DNA from: Strigamia acuminata
Lineage: Eukaryota > Arthropoda > Chilopoda > Geophilomorpha > Linotaeniidae
Direction of reading: 5' to 3'
Assembly: GCA_949358305.1 (NCBI GenBank)
Contig: OX442314.1
Location: 15,801,060-15,865,059 of the forward strand
Length of the DNA: 64,000 nt
Part shown: positions 28,201 through 37,327 of the stretch, one piece after another
Layout: each line of letters opens with the position of its first letter
How positions within the stretch are numbered: the stretch's first letter is position 1
Made by a program: the position numbers and the translations under genes
Notes under the pieces: model-generated
Database searches by the model: none
The model's input: the letters and a program-made list of their open reading frames with translations, nothing else
What the model was told of the DNA's origin: nothing

Positions 28201-28960
28201 AATTATTTTCCATTTCAATTTTCCAGTTTATAAAAATAATAATACAATATAGCCGGCGTAATCTTCGTTTTCCTCGAACTGATCATGAAGCCAAACAAAT
28301 TCTTCGTGCTGTCTAACGACAGAAAATTCACTTTTCTGAAACTCTGGCAGAGTTGTCTGTAATCAAAATAAGTGTTAATAATCTTTCATTCAATCTTTCG
28401 GCACTTTGCTCACCTTCGTGTGCACGGTGAACTTCACTTTATCTCGTTCGCTCAACGCATCAGATATATCGACTATCAATGATGAATCAGTTAAATCCAC
28501 GTTTTCTGACCTTGTGGTTTGCTGAAAAAAATAAACAGGTCAATTGGTTTTATGACGAAAACGTAAAAAAAAAATAAGAGAGATTACAAATGTATTTAGT
28601 TTCCATATTTTTATTCGTAGACTTTTTTTAAATTGTGCATCGTATTACTGCAGCTCGTACAGTTGTCTGAAACGTTGCAGGAAGCATTATGTTTCATTTA
28701 ATTGTTGCTTCCTGCATTATTTCGCGTCTAAAGAGTTGTGTGAGGTTTTTTCGAATCTTTACTACATGTTGCTCTTCAAAATTAATCATTTTTCAAGTTC
28801 GGCTTTTTCTCTTCCAACTTACTTTTATTGGCACTTCTGATAAAATATCAGGGCTGTCATCTAGTCCGTCCTTTAAAGAAAGACAACAAATATTTAGTAG
28901 AGATTAGCTTTTAAAAAAAATAAATAAATAGCAAAAAATCTAAATTCCACCCACCATCAT
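22243..28960 (-). CDS. Snx6: Sorting nexin 6 (SNX5/SNX6 family)
   Basis: Fifteen exons (28960-28955, 28870-28823, 28521-28414, 28356-28246, 28182-28061, 27980-27857, 27783-27685, 27620-27515, 27451-27376, 27343-27280, 27210-27124, 27054-26959, 23719-23656, 22690-22605, 22296-22243) sum to 1251 nt, 416 residues, close to vertebrate SNX6. The PX domain begins with [15 protein letters not shown] and includes [21 protein letters not shown] and [10 protein letters not shown]. The BAR half holds [29 protein letters not shown] and [20 protein letters not shown]5/6 pair with SNX1/2 on endosomal tubules and work with retromer in retrieval to the Golgi. The gene starts head to head with the microprotein/MKKS unit. 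Most introns are about 50-140 bp but introns 12 and 13 are large (3.2 kb and 0.97 kb). The first coding exon is only ATGATG. Confidence 0.95.
22691..23655 (-). other. SNX6 intron 13 with G-rich motif
   Basis: Intron between the last BAR exons. It holds a four-run G-quadruplex motif on the transcribed (minus) sense strand at 23253-23276. The open frames inside it show no domain. Confidence 0.8.
23253..23276 (-). promoter_or_regulatory. Putative G-quadruplex motif
   Basis: The minus strand reads as G3-N2-G5-N1-G3-N4-G6, which meets the G3+N1-7 rule with four runs. It lies in the sense orientation of the SNX6 pre-mRNA. The motif is seen directly; folding is not shown. Confidence 0.5.
23720..26958 (-). 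other. SNX6 intron 12 (3.2 kb)
   Basis: The large intron between the exon ending NKEVHT and the exon starting AELTQQQ. It carries a candidate microexon (25663-25680) and a (TTTA)n repeat near 26343-26360. No other coding sequence is seen. Confidence 0.8.
25663..25680 (-). CDS. Candidate 18-nt SNX6 cassette microexon (ALEVAE)
   Basis: On the minus strand the sequence reads TTTCTTTTTGCTATCAAAAG, then GCACTCGAAGTGGCTGAA, then GTAAGT: a pyrimidine-rich acceptor, 18 in-frame bases and a consensus donor. Both flanking SNX6 exons meet in phase 0, so inclusion would add Ala-Leu-Glu-Val-Ala-Glu to the helical BAR domain without shifting frame. Skipping gives a protein of the same length as vertebrate SNX6 at this point, so if real it is probably alternative. 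Confidence 0.35.
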
Positions 28961-29245
28961 GGCTGCTACTATTTCACCGATTCTGCTAATTTACCGATTA
29001 CTTACTCACGTGATAGTACTCTCGTTCCCAATACGTCGTATCTCGGAATTAAATGTCAAATGATTTGTTGCATTTTTAATTTAAATTGTATAAATTATAT
29101 TTACGGTAAATTATTTCAACAAACTAAATTTTGTCTATATTTTGAATAAATACTTCAAATTAAATTTATATATTTAATTTTGAAACCGAAAGTTAAAGTT
29201 GGGGTGCCATTGACATTTCCGTAGTTTCTCGTTCGATCTCAATAG

Positions 29246-29318
29246 GTGAGACTTGGTGTTAATGTTTACCTTTAAATTTAGAGTAAAATTAAATTAATAT
29301 TTTATTTTTATTGAATAG
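29246..29318 (+). other. 5' UTR intron of the microprotein/MKKS transcript
   Basis: GTGAGA donor after AATAG at 29245 and a T-rich acceptor ending TAG at 29318, two bases before the ATG of the 66-residue ORF. It supports transcription of this ORF as the first frame of a spliced mRNA. Confidence 0.55.
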
Positions 29319-29320
29319 GG

Positions 29321-29521
29321 ATGTCTGTAAAAGGATCCATTTACAAATACAGAACTTCAATCGCTTGCCTAGCTGGAATTGTTGCTTTTCATGTAGCGTG
29401 GTATCAACTACAATATAATCCAGCTTTCGTGAAGGAACATGAAAGACAAGAGTTTCCACTTATAAAAATATATAAAAAATATATAAAAAAAGAAGAGAAT
29501 GAGCACCAGGAGAAAAAATAA
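29321..29521 (+). CDS. 66-residue single-pass membrane microprotein upstream of MKKS
   Basis: An intact frame with a short basic N-terminus (MSVKGSIYKYR), one transmembrane segment at about residues 12-31 (TSIACLAGIVAFHVAW) and a highly charged lysine/glutamate tail. Such a layout is common in small mitochondrial inner-membrane proteins, but I do not recognise a named family. It stops 115 bp before the MKKS start codon. No AATAAA lies between, while a possible acceptor (TTCTAG, 29628-29633) sits just before the MKKS ATG. The two frames may therefore share a transcript. From memory, human MKKS mRNAs also carry conserved upstream ORFs encoding small mitochondrial proteins; homology is an inference I could not test. 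Confidence 0.65.
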   Translation: MSVKGSIYKYRTSIACLAGIVAFHVAWYQLQYNPAFVKEHERQEFPLIKIYKKYIKKEENEHQEKK

Positions 29522-29636
29522 TATCACACAATAGGCTGATAAGCATTAGTTTTGTTGTTTTCGTCCTTTAATGTACGATTTGAATAACAATTTGAGTTGC
29601 CGGTGATAATTCGTTTAACTATTTTTATTCTAGATA

Positions 29637-31390
29637 ATGTCCAGAATTAAAATTGACCCTAGACAGGAGTCACAAATAATCCTAAATCCCACGAGTGAAA
29701 AGACTTTGCAGAAACAATTATTACTTTGGAAGCATTTAACCTCTTCATGCTACGGACCGTTTGGTAAAAGCATGTCCGTGCAAAACGTAATTGGTGGCCA
29801 CGTGAGCATCACAAAGTCAAGTTGCCGATTATTGGAATTAATTCGCCCATCCCATCCAATGACACAACTAGTTGTATCTGCTATTAAAAATCATATGAAA
29901 CGTTATGGGGATTTTGGTCTTTTCGCGACGACTTTAGTGTTTGAACTACTAGACGCATATGAGAAAACGAACCTGCCCCAGTCCGCTAAATCTATTGCGA
30001 ATGAATATTTCAGTAGAATAATTTTAAATCACCTATTAGATGCAGAAAATAGTTGTTGTTGTTTAAAATTGGATTTCACGTGTGTGCATCAGTTAATGCC
30101 AGTTGTGAAATGTATTTTTAGAAGCAAGTTATTCGTATTAACTGAAGATGAAATTTGTTTTATATCTAGTTTATCGTTAGAATCGTTTTTCTCACTGCTA
30201 CCTTGTGATTTGGATCAAAACAATGTTTTTAAATTGGGCAAACTTCATACAATACGTCAGGAGGGTGTTTCGATGAAACATTCTAAGTTTATTTCCGGTT
30301 TTCTTTATGCTTTACCAATTTCGCAGACAGCTTGGAAAGATTTCAACTTGTTAAATTGTAAAATAGCTTTATTCAAAGTGTCCTTAGCTGGGGATTTGTC
30401 CTTAACCGATCTTACGATTGAAGTGAATCAAGATCACGCCGTTAAGGATTGTGTTTTTAAAATGTTGTTTGATTTAGTCGAAAAATTAATCGAATTCAGA
30501 GTTGAAATTGTCGCTTGTCAAAAAGTAGTTCATCCTAAAATTTGTAAATTGTTAGAAAGTCAAAACGTGATCGTTTTACAGCGTTTGGGTGAAAATGGAT
30601 GCCAGGAAATTAGTGAATTAACAAGTAAGAGTTTTTTGGCCAAAATAAGATTAAAAGAGATAACTTAAATTTAAATGAATTTCAGAAAGTGTTCCTATTG
30701 CTTCTCTAAATGCCGAAAACATTAGCGAAAATGATTTTGGAGTTGTTGGAAAAACAGAACTTCTGGCATTGTTTGGAAGAAATTACGTGAGATTTTTTGG
30801 ATCGCCTGGTACAATAGTACTCTGTCATAACAACGAGGAGAATTTGAATGAATTATCAGTAAGAAAAACAAAAAAATTTCGAAATATAAACATTTTATTT
30901 CCTGTATTTAATTTCAAATATAGACCGTATTTCAGCAAAGTTTTCGATCTTTGAAATTGTTATTGCACAACAATAAATTATTCATTGGAGGCTCCTGTTT
31001 AGAAGTCCATTTAGCATCAGTAGTAACTGACGAGGTAAATATACAATCACAGCACTCAGTAACAATTTACAATATTCAAATATTTTGCAGGTTAATCGAT
31101 CCAAACGTTTGGAAAATCATGTGCAATCATTAGGTATTAGCGCGGGACAACTGACAGAAGCTGTAACTACATTTTCAGCCGTTTTAAAAAGAATGGGTTT
31201 AAATTTACTCAAAAATAAGGATGTAACGAATGCAGAGCATGAATGCTGCTGCAGATGTTGCGGCAATTTGAAAATTGAAGAAAATTCAGTACTCGATGTC
31301 GCCGTAAGCAAACTGTCGGCATATAAGACCGCGATGGAAACTGTATCGATGATACTTAAAATCGGCATTTGTATAATTGACAAAACTTAA
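29637..31390 (+). CDS. MKKS: MKKS/BBS6 chaperonin-like protein
   Basis: Four exons (29637-30624, 30686-30858, 30924-31034, 31091-31390) total 1572 nt, 523 residues; human MKKS is about 570. The N-terminal group II chaperonin signature is recognisable: CYGPFGKSMSVQN, GGHVSITKSS and RYGDFGLFATTLVFEL, where the ATPase motif GDGTT of true chaperonins has become GDFGL. Loss of catalytic residues fits BBS6, which with BBS10 and BBS12 assists BBSome assembly at the ciliary base rather than acting as an ATP-driven folding cage. The C-terminal exon retains a helix-rich equatorial tail and a cysteine cluster CCCRCC. The stop codon overlaps an AATAAA signal, and the convergent YAE1 stop lies 12 bp away. 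Confidence 0.88.
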
Positions 31391-31394
31391 TAAA
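31389..31394 (+). terminator. Poly(A) signal overlapping the MKKS stop codon
   Basis: AATAAA shares its first two bases with the TAA stop (31388-31390), implying a very short MKKS 3' UTR that reaches antisense into the YAE1 3' coding region. Confidence 0.5.
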
Positions 31395-31402
31395 AATCAT
31401 TA

Positions 31403-31986
31403 TTATTCAGTGGCTTGTGAAAACAATTGCTGCGCAAATTCTTCGTCTATAAACTTTAGTTTGTTGCATTCACTTAAAAAACATTCTCTCAGATCTTCTA
31501 ATGTTTGTGATTCCAAATATCTAACTGACTCGATGTTAGACGGTGTAGAGGTGTCGCACGAAGCTGCAGCTAATTTCAAACGATTTTCTAAATCTGTGAA
31601 TATTTTCGTCACTTCCTCCGACAATCCCGAATTGTTGGAACTTATTGCGAGTGACCTACAATAATAAAGTTTGATACATTGTTTTTGTTTTTTATACATA
31701 CTTTGACATCATACCATAAAATACCACGCAATCTTGCCACTTTATACACACTCGTGTATCCTATCGAGTAGCCTGTGTTAAATCCCTCTTGTAGGGAAAC
31801 TTCTTGGCCATCAGTCACGCCGTCTCGATAACCATCCTGAAATTAGATGAATTTTAAGTGACAATTTAAAATATCGTAAGGATACAACCATACCTTATAA
31901 CGGGCATCGATTAATCTCCGATGAGTAGTTTCTTCAGTTGCAAAAGTATCATCGATGTTCGAATCGCCTTTATCTTTTTGCTCCAT
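31403..31986 (-). CDS. YAE1: YAE1 homologue (Fe-S cargo adaptor, deca-GX3 protein)
   Basis: Three exons (31986-31894, 31836-31715, 31655-31403) give 468 nt, 155 residues. The deca-GX3 signature is clear: DGYRDGVTDGQEVSLQEGFN, then GYSIGY and ARLRGIL. Yae1 with Lto1 links the cytosolic iron-sulphur targeting complex to the ABC protein Rli1/ABCE1. The second donor is read as TTTTATG|GTATGA, because the later AAA|GTATGT would leave the third exon in a wrong frame that truncates soon. The C-terminal exon is helical and acidic. It is head to head with the 32091 gene (104 bp between start codons) and tail to tail with MKKS. Confidence 0.85.
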
Positions 31987-32003
31987 GTGGATGGAAATTA
32001 TTA

Positions 32004-32011
32004 TGACGTCA
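32004..32011. promoter_or_regulatory. CRE palindrome in a 104-bp bidirectional promoter
   Basis: Perfect TGACGTCA between the YAE1 ATG (31986, minus) and the ATG at 32091 (plus). It is symmetric, so it could serve both genes. Function is inferred. Confidence 0.55.
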
Positions 32012-32090
32012 TTCCGCATCAACTCCTTGATCCGGGACCTTCAGTTTGAATGAATGTTCCGTTTTATTCAGTGTCCCATATTCGTGAAAA

Positions 32091-34616
32091 ATGAAATTCG
32101 CGAAGTTGACACACATCTTTCAGGTAAGTACCAATATAAGAATTCAGCGAACTAAATTCATAATTTTTTAAATATTAATTTCCAGATCCATGATAAAAAA
32201 TGTGTTGTAAGTAGTGAAATAGATGTTGGCGAATGGAATCTTTCGTGGGACTGGTTCACCGACGGAATCTTTTTGGTAAGAAATATATATATCGCGTTGA
32301 ATAACGAATGACTAATTTTTATCAAATAATGTAGATGGTTAAGGAACTGTTGACCCCAATTATAAAAGAATTTTTACAAGGTACTAAACACATACATTTC
32401 AACAACGAATTCGATTCATCTCCCATGGAATTTTTAGCTGGTAAATAATGCTGTATTCAAAACGCCATGTTTATGAACTAATATGAAAATATGTTATTGT
32501 GTAGGTTCACCGTTTCATGTTGCGTATTTTTTTAAAAAGGCAAATCTATCTGTCAATCCATGTTTAATTAGATGCGAACTAGGTACTAGGAACGAATAAT
32601 ATTTTCTTCATAGTCTTAATTTGTTTTTGCATTCAGAAAATAAATATAAACCGGTCAATGTGAGTAGTGTTAAATTGTTCGCAAGTCTTTGCCAGACCTC
32701 TCTCACGGATGTTGAAATGCAACAAACATTTTTGAAAAATCAGGTAAATAAAAGGTTGCAGAAAATCATCACAAATTATAATATTTTATTTATTTTATAT
32801 ATTTGAGCAGCTAAAACCAAATTTTGGAAAGTCCAAATGGTCACCAGAATCAAATTATGGCATAAGCAGCTATTTCACGAAGACAGATGTGAAAAATCAG
32901 ATTAAATCACAAGCCATTTCGTAATTACAACATTCATCATTAAATTGTGGAATAAAACTTACTAAAAATTGTTTATTGATTGAAGTTCCAGAGTTGAGGT
33001 TCCATTTGAATTTAAAAACCGATTGAACTGTGAGCAGACAGAAAATGACACCAAAACTGATTTAATCTCTGTTTGTGATCCATTTGTCAGTATTCAAGAA
33101 GATCTAAGAAGGGAGTTGTCTGATGACGATTTCGAAGTTCCATTTAAAGAAATCCGAACGACGTCAAATTCAGTAGACCTCAGCAGGAACACTGGAACTA
33201 CACTCCTTGAAATTCAACCAAACGAGGACCCAACTCCACGCAAATCAGTCCTCAATGTTTTGTCCAAACACGCCAAAACAGGCGGCGGTAAAGAAGAAAA
33301 TTACGTGTCTCTCAGTGAAAATGTTTGTTACGATTTCGGTGAATTGGAAAGTAAAAAGGAACTGGAAGTGACTAATCAATATAAAATACTGAATGTGAAG
33401 GATGAAGAGAGTGCCGACAAAGCCAATGAAAAAACGTCAAAATATTTTAATTCCAACAAACGGAAATTGGACAATGGTGCTAACAAAGCCATGGACATGA
33501 AAACGTTGGATAGTATTTTAAGTGAACTGGAAAAACCTGATCCGGTAATCGACAGGCTCATAGCTGAATCCAAAACGAAGAAACTTGCTGCCGTTTTCAA
33601 AAGAGATTTCACCGACAGTTCTGGTAAAGATGACAGCTTTGAATTGGCTAAAAGTAATAGAAGATGCAGAAAGCTGAGAAAGCCGTCCGTTGCCAAAAGA
33701 AAAGACGATGGAAGTAAAGTGAAAAAGACGTTTCAACGTGATAATGTGAAAAATAAAACACTCTTAGACTGGAAACTAAAAGAAACTCACGCAATAACAG
33801 TTCCTGAATGTGATAAATGTGAATCGGACAGTGACAACAGTTTGCCACCAGCACTTAGGATCGACGAAGACCATCAACCGAGTCGCAGTGATGTTTTAGA
33901 AAATTTAAGCGAATTAAGCAAGTCAAACGGGAAAGACACCAAAGTATATCGTGTGGATGAAATTGATTCTGATCTGATAGAAATTGATATAACCGATGAG
34001 AAAATTAGTGTAGTAAAGTGAGTATTAAACAGGTAACAAAAAAATTTTTTCCTAAAATTAATTTTCTGCTTTTTTTTCTTCAGAGAAATGCAGAATTTGA
34101 CGACAGAACAACTCGGGAGTATGATTGCGCAAAATAAGGACTATTTGAAGGAAATTCTCAAGGGGAAAGTATGCTTTGTTTTTATTTTTATTAAATATTT
34201 TCTCCACACGCAAATTGATCCGATTAACTCACTTTGCGATGTTTTAAAACTTCAAATTTATTAATAACGACTTTTTTTAAATCTCAAGAGTTCTAGTCGT
34301 CGACATCAAGATTATATCAAAGGAGGCAAAATAAGAAGGGATTTGATCGATCACTTGTTTTTGACCATGTACACAGACAGCCAAGTAGACTTTATAATGG
34401 AAACTCTAATGGATACATTTAGCAAGAACACTAAAAAGGTAAGTCAATACTATTCATTACTGATTGTGCAGAAATTACAGTCTTGGTTTATTTCAGTATA
34501 ACGATTACCTATTTAAAGTCTTATTAGCTGAAACGCTGATTAAAATTCTGATGGACTATAAAGATCTAAGTTACGATGAAGCTGAAAGAATGTCATTTTT
34601 AGCAAGAATCACGTAG
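32091..34616 (+). CDS. Unrecognised 634-residue nuclear-type protein
   Basis: Ten exons (32091-32123, 32186-32275, 32335-32440, 32505-32582, 32637-32743, 32811-32920, 32992-34017, 34084-34168, 34289-34438, 34497-34616) give 1905 nt. The N-terminal ~170 residues look folded (alternating strands and helices, e.g. GEWNLSWDWF, SPFHVAYFFKK). A motif ISSYFTK at the end of exon 6 resembles the aromatic half of a PCNA-interacting box but lacks its glutamine. The 342-residue exon 7 is disordered, rich in Lys/Asp/Glu/Ser, with basic clusters suggestive of nuclear import. The C-terminal ~100 residues form a helical module ending LLAETLIKILMDYKDLSYDE. I could not name a family; a DNA repair or chromatin role is only a guess. 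It shares a promoter region with YAE1. Confidence 0.8.
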
Positions 34617-34793
34617 TTTTTATTTTTTTATTATCTGTATAAATTAACATCATAAAAGTTTGTTTTTCAAGTTATTTTCACAATTCTTAATAAATTAATT
34701 TGCTTCTGTGAAATTGTTCTCAATTTTTCCATTTAATGGCCTGTAAGTTTGAGAAAAAAGTTAAAAAGAGTTATGTTTTGTGCAAACATAATT

Positions 34794-37022
34794 TTAAATT
34801 ACTTGTTTGAGGATGGCATCAGCCATTAACCGGTCTCCAGACTGCGTGGGAAGCTTGCTCTTATAGCTGTACAATTGCTCCTTATCTTTCATTTTTGCCA
34901 AGGTCTAATAATAAAAAAAGGAAAAATAATAAAATGTCATCTTTCATACATTTCGATGACTTACATTAATAACTAGGTCGTGACAATTGAATCGTTTTCC
35001 GAAATCTAGTTTGAGATGAGAATCTTCTACGTAGCCGATGTATCTTTTCAAAACATCTATCGGAGCATTTTTACTAGCGAGAATTTCGCAAATTCTCGTC
35101 ATGTTCAAATCTGATTTCAACTTCAATGAACCTGTAAAACCCTGCAATTGATTTATAGTTTCAATGTGAACCATTCCAATTTGAAATTTATCATATATAA
35201 TAATATACCTTCGTCAAAATCAAGGAATCCATTCTTTTCCAATCTTGAAGTTCACCCAAAGCTGTTATTGCAACATATGCAAATTGTTTGCTCGATAAGC
35301 GGTGTTCTTTGGAAATGGCTAACGGACTCGCGAAGTTATTCTGAATTTGAAAAAAAATAATTGAACACAACATTTATATTTCCACATTTGAAAAAAATAA
35401 ATAATGAAAATCACACCTCGCTTAAATCAAAATGATACAAACAACAATAATACAGTGTGTCCAAAACCGACTGTCGCAATAACGAATTTTCACGCGGAAT
35501 CTTTTTAAAAATCTCTGTTTTTCCTTCCCGTTCCAACTGGGAATCATTTTTCTAATAAAAGATAAAATAAAATACAAATAAATAACGTTTTATAAGTTCT
35601 TAAACAACAATTTCTTTCATACTTCAATAGGAAGCTGTTTCTCCAATAAATTTATGTGTTCTTGAATGGCTGCGGCTTCGTGGTTGAAGGTAGGATCTGG
35701 CTGGAAATGTATTCTGAAGTGAAATTCTAATTTTAATTTTTTTTTGCAATCGCAATTAAATGTCTGCATATTAACCTGATGCATTTGTGCAGCATTTTTA
35801 TAGTTGTGTCAACATTTGAACTGCTGATGGCCATTTGATAGGACACCATCTAAAGAAAAAGGATTATACCTAAGACTTATTTTTGTTTTGCTTTAAGTGT
35901 CATTAAATTACAGCCGCTTCTTCATTTCTGCCAAACATGCTGCAAGAAATTAATTTTTTAATTAAAACTTTATTTTAATTCTTTTTCGGTTTTTAATTTA
36001 CCCCAACACATCAATAAGCTCTTCGTATTCGGAATGTAGTCGCAGATATGCCAAGTAATGTTCCACAGCTTCCGGTTTCGATCTTAACTCGAATTGGAAT
36101 ATTGAGGGTTTTGTTTTTTCTTTCAGGTGTAACACGGTCTGACAACATTAACATTAACATCGAATCAACAAACCGAACAAATAACTATTTACTCGTAAAA
36201 TTGCATTTCCATCGTGGGAATCTATCGCTGCTTTTAAAAGTGCAACTTTGAGTTCTCTCGATCGAAATCCGTCAAAAGTGTAATACTACAAAAAAATCAA
36301 ACATTTATCAATTAAAAAATGTACTGAAAAAAATCCCCCAAAAATTCATATTTTCTTACATCGTCATTTATTATTTTATTAACAACATCTCTGGGAGATG
36401 GAATATCCTAAAGAAAGATAAAAGCAATCAAAAAATTAAACAAACTAGAAACTTCAGCTGTAAATTTACCTGTAAATTTCTTTTTAAATGCTGAAGTTCA
36501 CTCTCTAGTTTTGCCACTCGTGTTGCAGGATATTTTGTCGGTGATGACAGATCCATTAACCCTACGTGTAATAATAAATACAAAATAATTAAGAAATACA
36601 AAAAATAAATACCTTGCAGATCATTTTGCATAGTTGTACTATCAGAGCGGAAACGAGCGCTACCGATCGAGTCGTTTGATGTTGATTTACCTAAGTTAAA
36701 TTCGTTGATTAAAATACGTACTCGTCGGTATCGTATGCATATTTGTTTTTACATTCAGTACTCCATTCATTACTTTCCAGCATTCCCGAAAACAACACAT
36801 TATTCTTTTTATCTTGTACGTCAGTATTTGTTATCTGCTTGCAATATGCTACTGGTACAATTGATTCGTTAAAATCTGCATCGAAGACATTTTTATTTTT
36901 CTCTTTCTTGAATTCTGACGCGTTCCAGTAAGCTTCATCATCCTTTCTGCAATTTAAAATTGTTAACACCAAGAAGACATTAAATCGATTTTATTAAGCA
37001 TAACTACTCACATATTTGTCAT
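34794..37022 (-). CDS. VIPAS39: VIPAS39 / SPE-39 (VPS16B) homologue
   Basis: Fourteen exons (37022-37012, 36946-36762, 36690-36613, 36561-36470, 36407-36360, 36285-36193, 36138-36002, 35939-35912, 35849-35776, 35713-35623, 35551-35417, 35340-35209, 35141-34965, 34904-34794) sum to 1392 nt, 463 residues. The N-terminal DDEAYWNASEFK matches the family start DEEEYWNSSKF. The mid region has SHDGNAIL. The C-terminal half has HRLSSKQFAYVAITAL, SKNAPIDVLKRYIGYVED, KRFNCHDLVIN and YSYKSKLPTQSG, all conserved in the Golgin-A5/Vps16-like domain. The protein pairs with VPS33B in late-endosome and lysosome-related-organelle fusion. The donor of exon 2 is set at GGA|GTACTG because it restores phase and gives a normal-length intron. 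It is head to head with the kinesin gene (305 bp). Confidence 0.92.
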
Positions 37023-37327
37023 CTTCTACCAAATTACTAAAACGAAAGTGTGGTTGTATATACCACAAGCCTCTGATTATACATACGTCATGTCCAAACG
37101 TAATACTGTAGTGCCATCTATTGATGCATTTACGAATGACTAAAGGGGCAAGAAAATGACGCTTATTTGTGCAGCCAATGACAACAATTTGTGTGATGGC
37201 GATTTAAATCACATGAACCAATCACAAACGTGGTTCATTCAAAATTTCTTTAGCAACTTTCTTTAGTTCGTTCAAGGAGTTTGACATGGTTTGACGCTTG
37301 TTTTTAATTTATTTCAAAGGTTTTACG

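Noticed and set aside
31706-31714. YAE1 exon 2 donor at AAA|GTATGT
   Set aside because: Better donor sequence, but it puts exon 3 in a frame that ends early with non-YAE1-like sequence; the TTTTATG|GTATGA donor keeps the long C-terminal frame.
36709-36761. Extension of VIPAS39 exon 2 past the chosen donor
   Set aside because: Using it leaves an intron of about 31 bp or an in-frame stop. The upstream GTACTG donor restores phase with a normal intron size.
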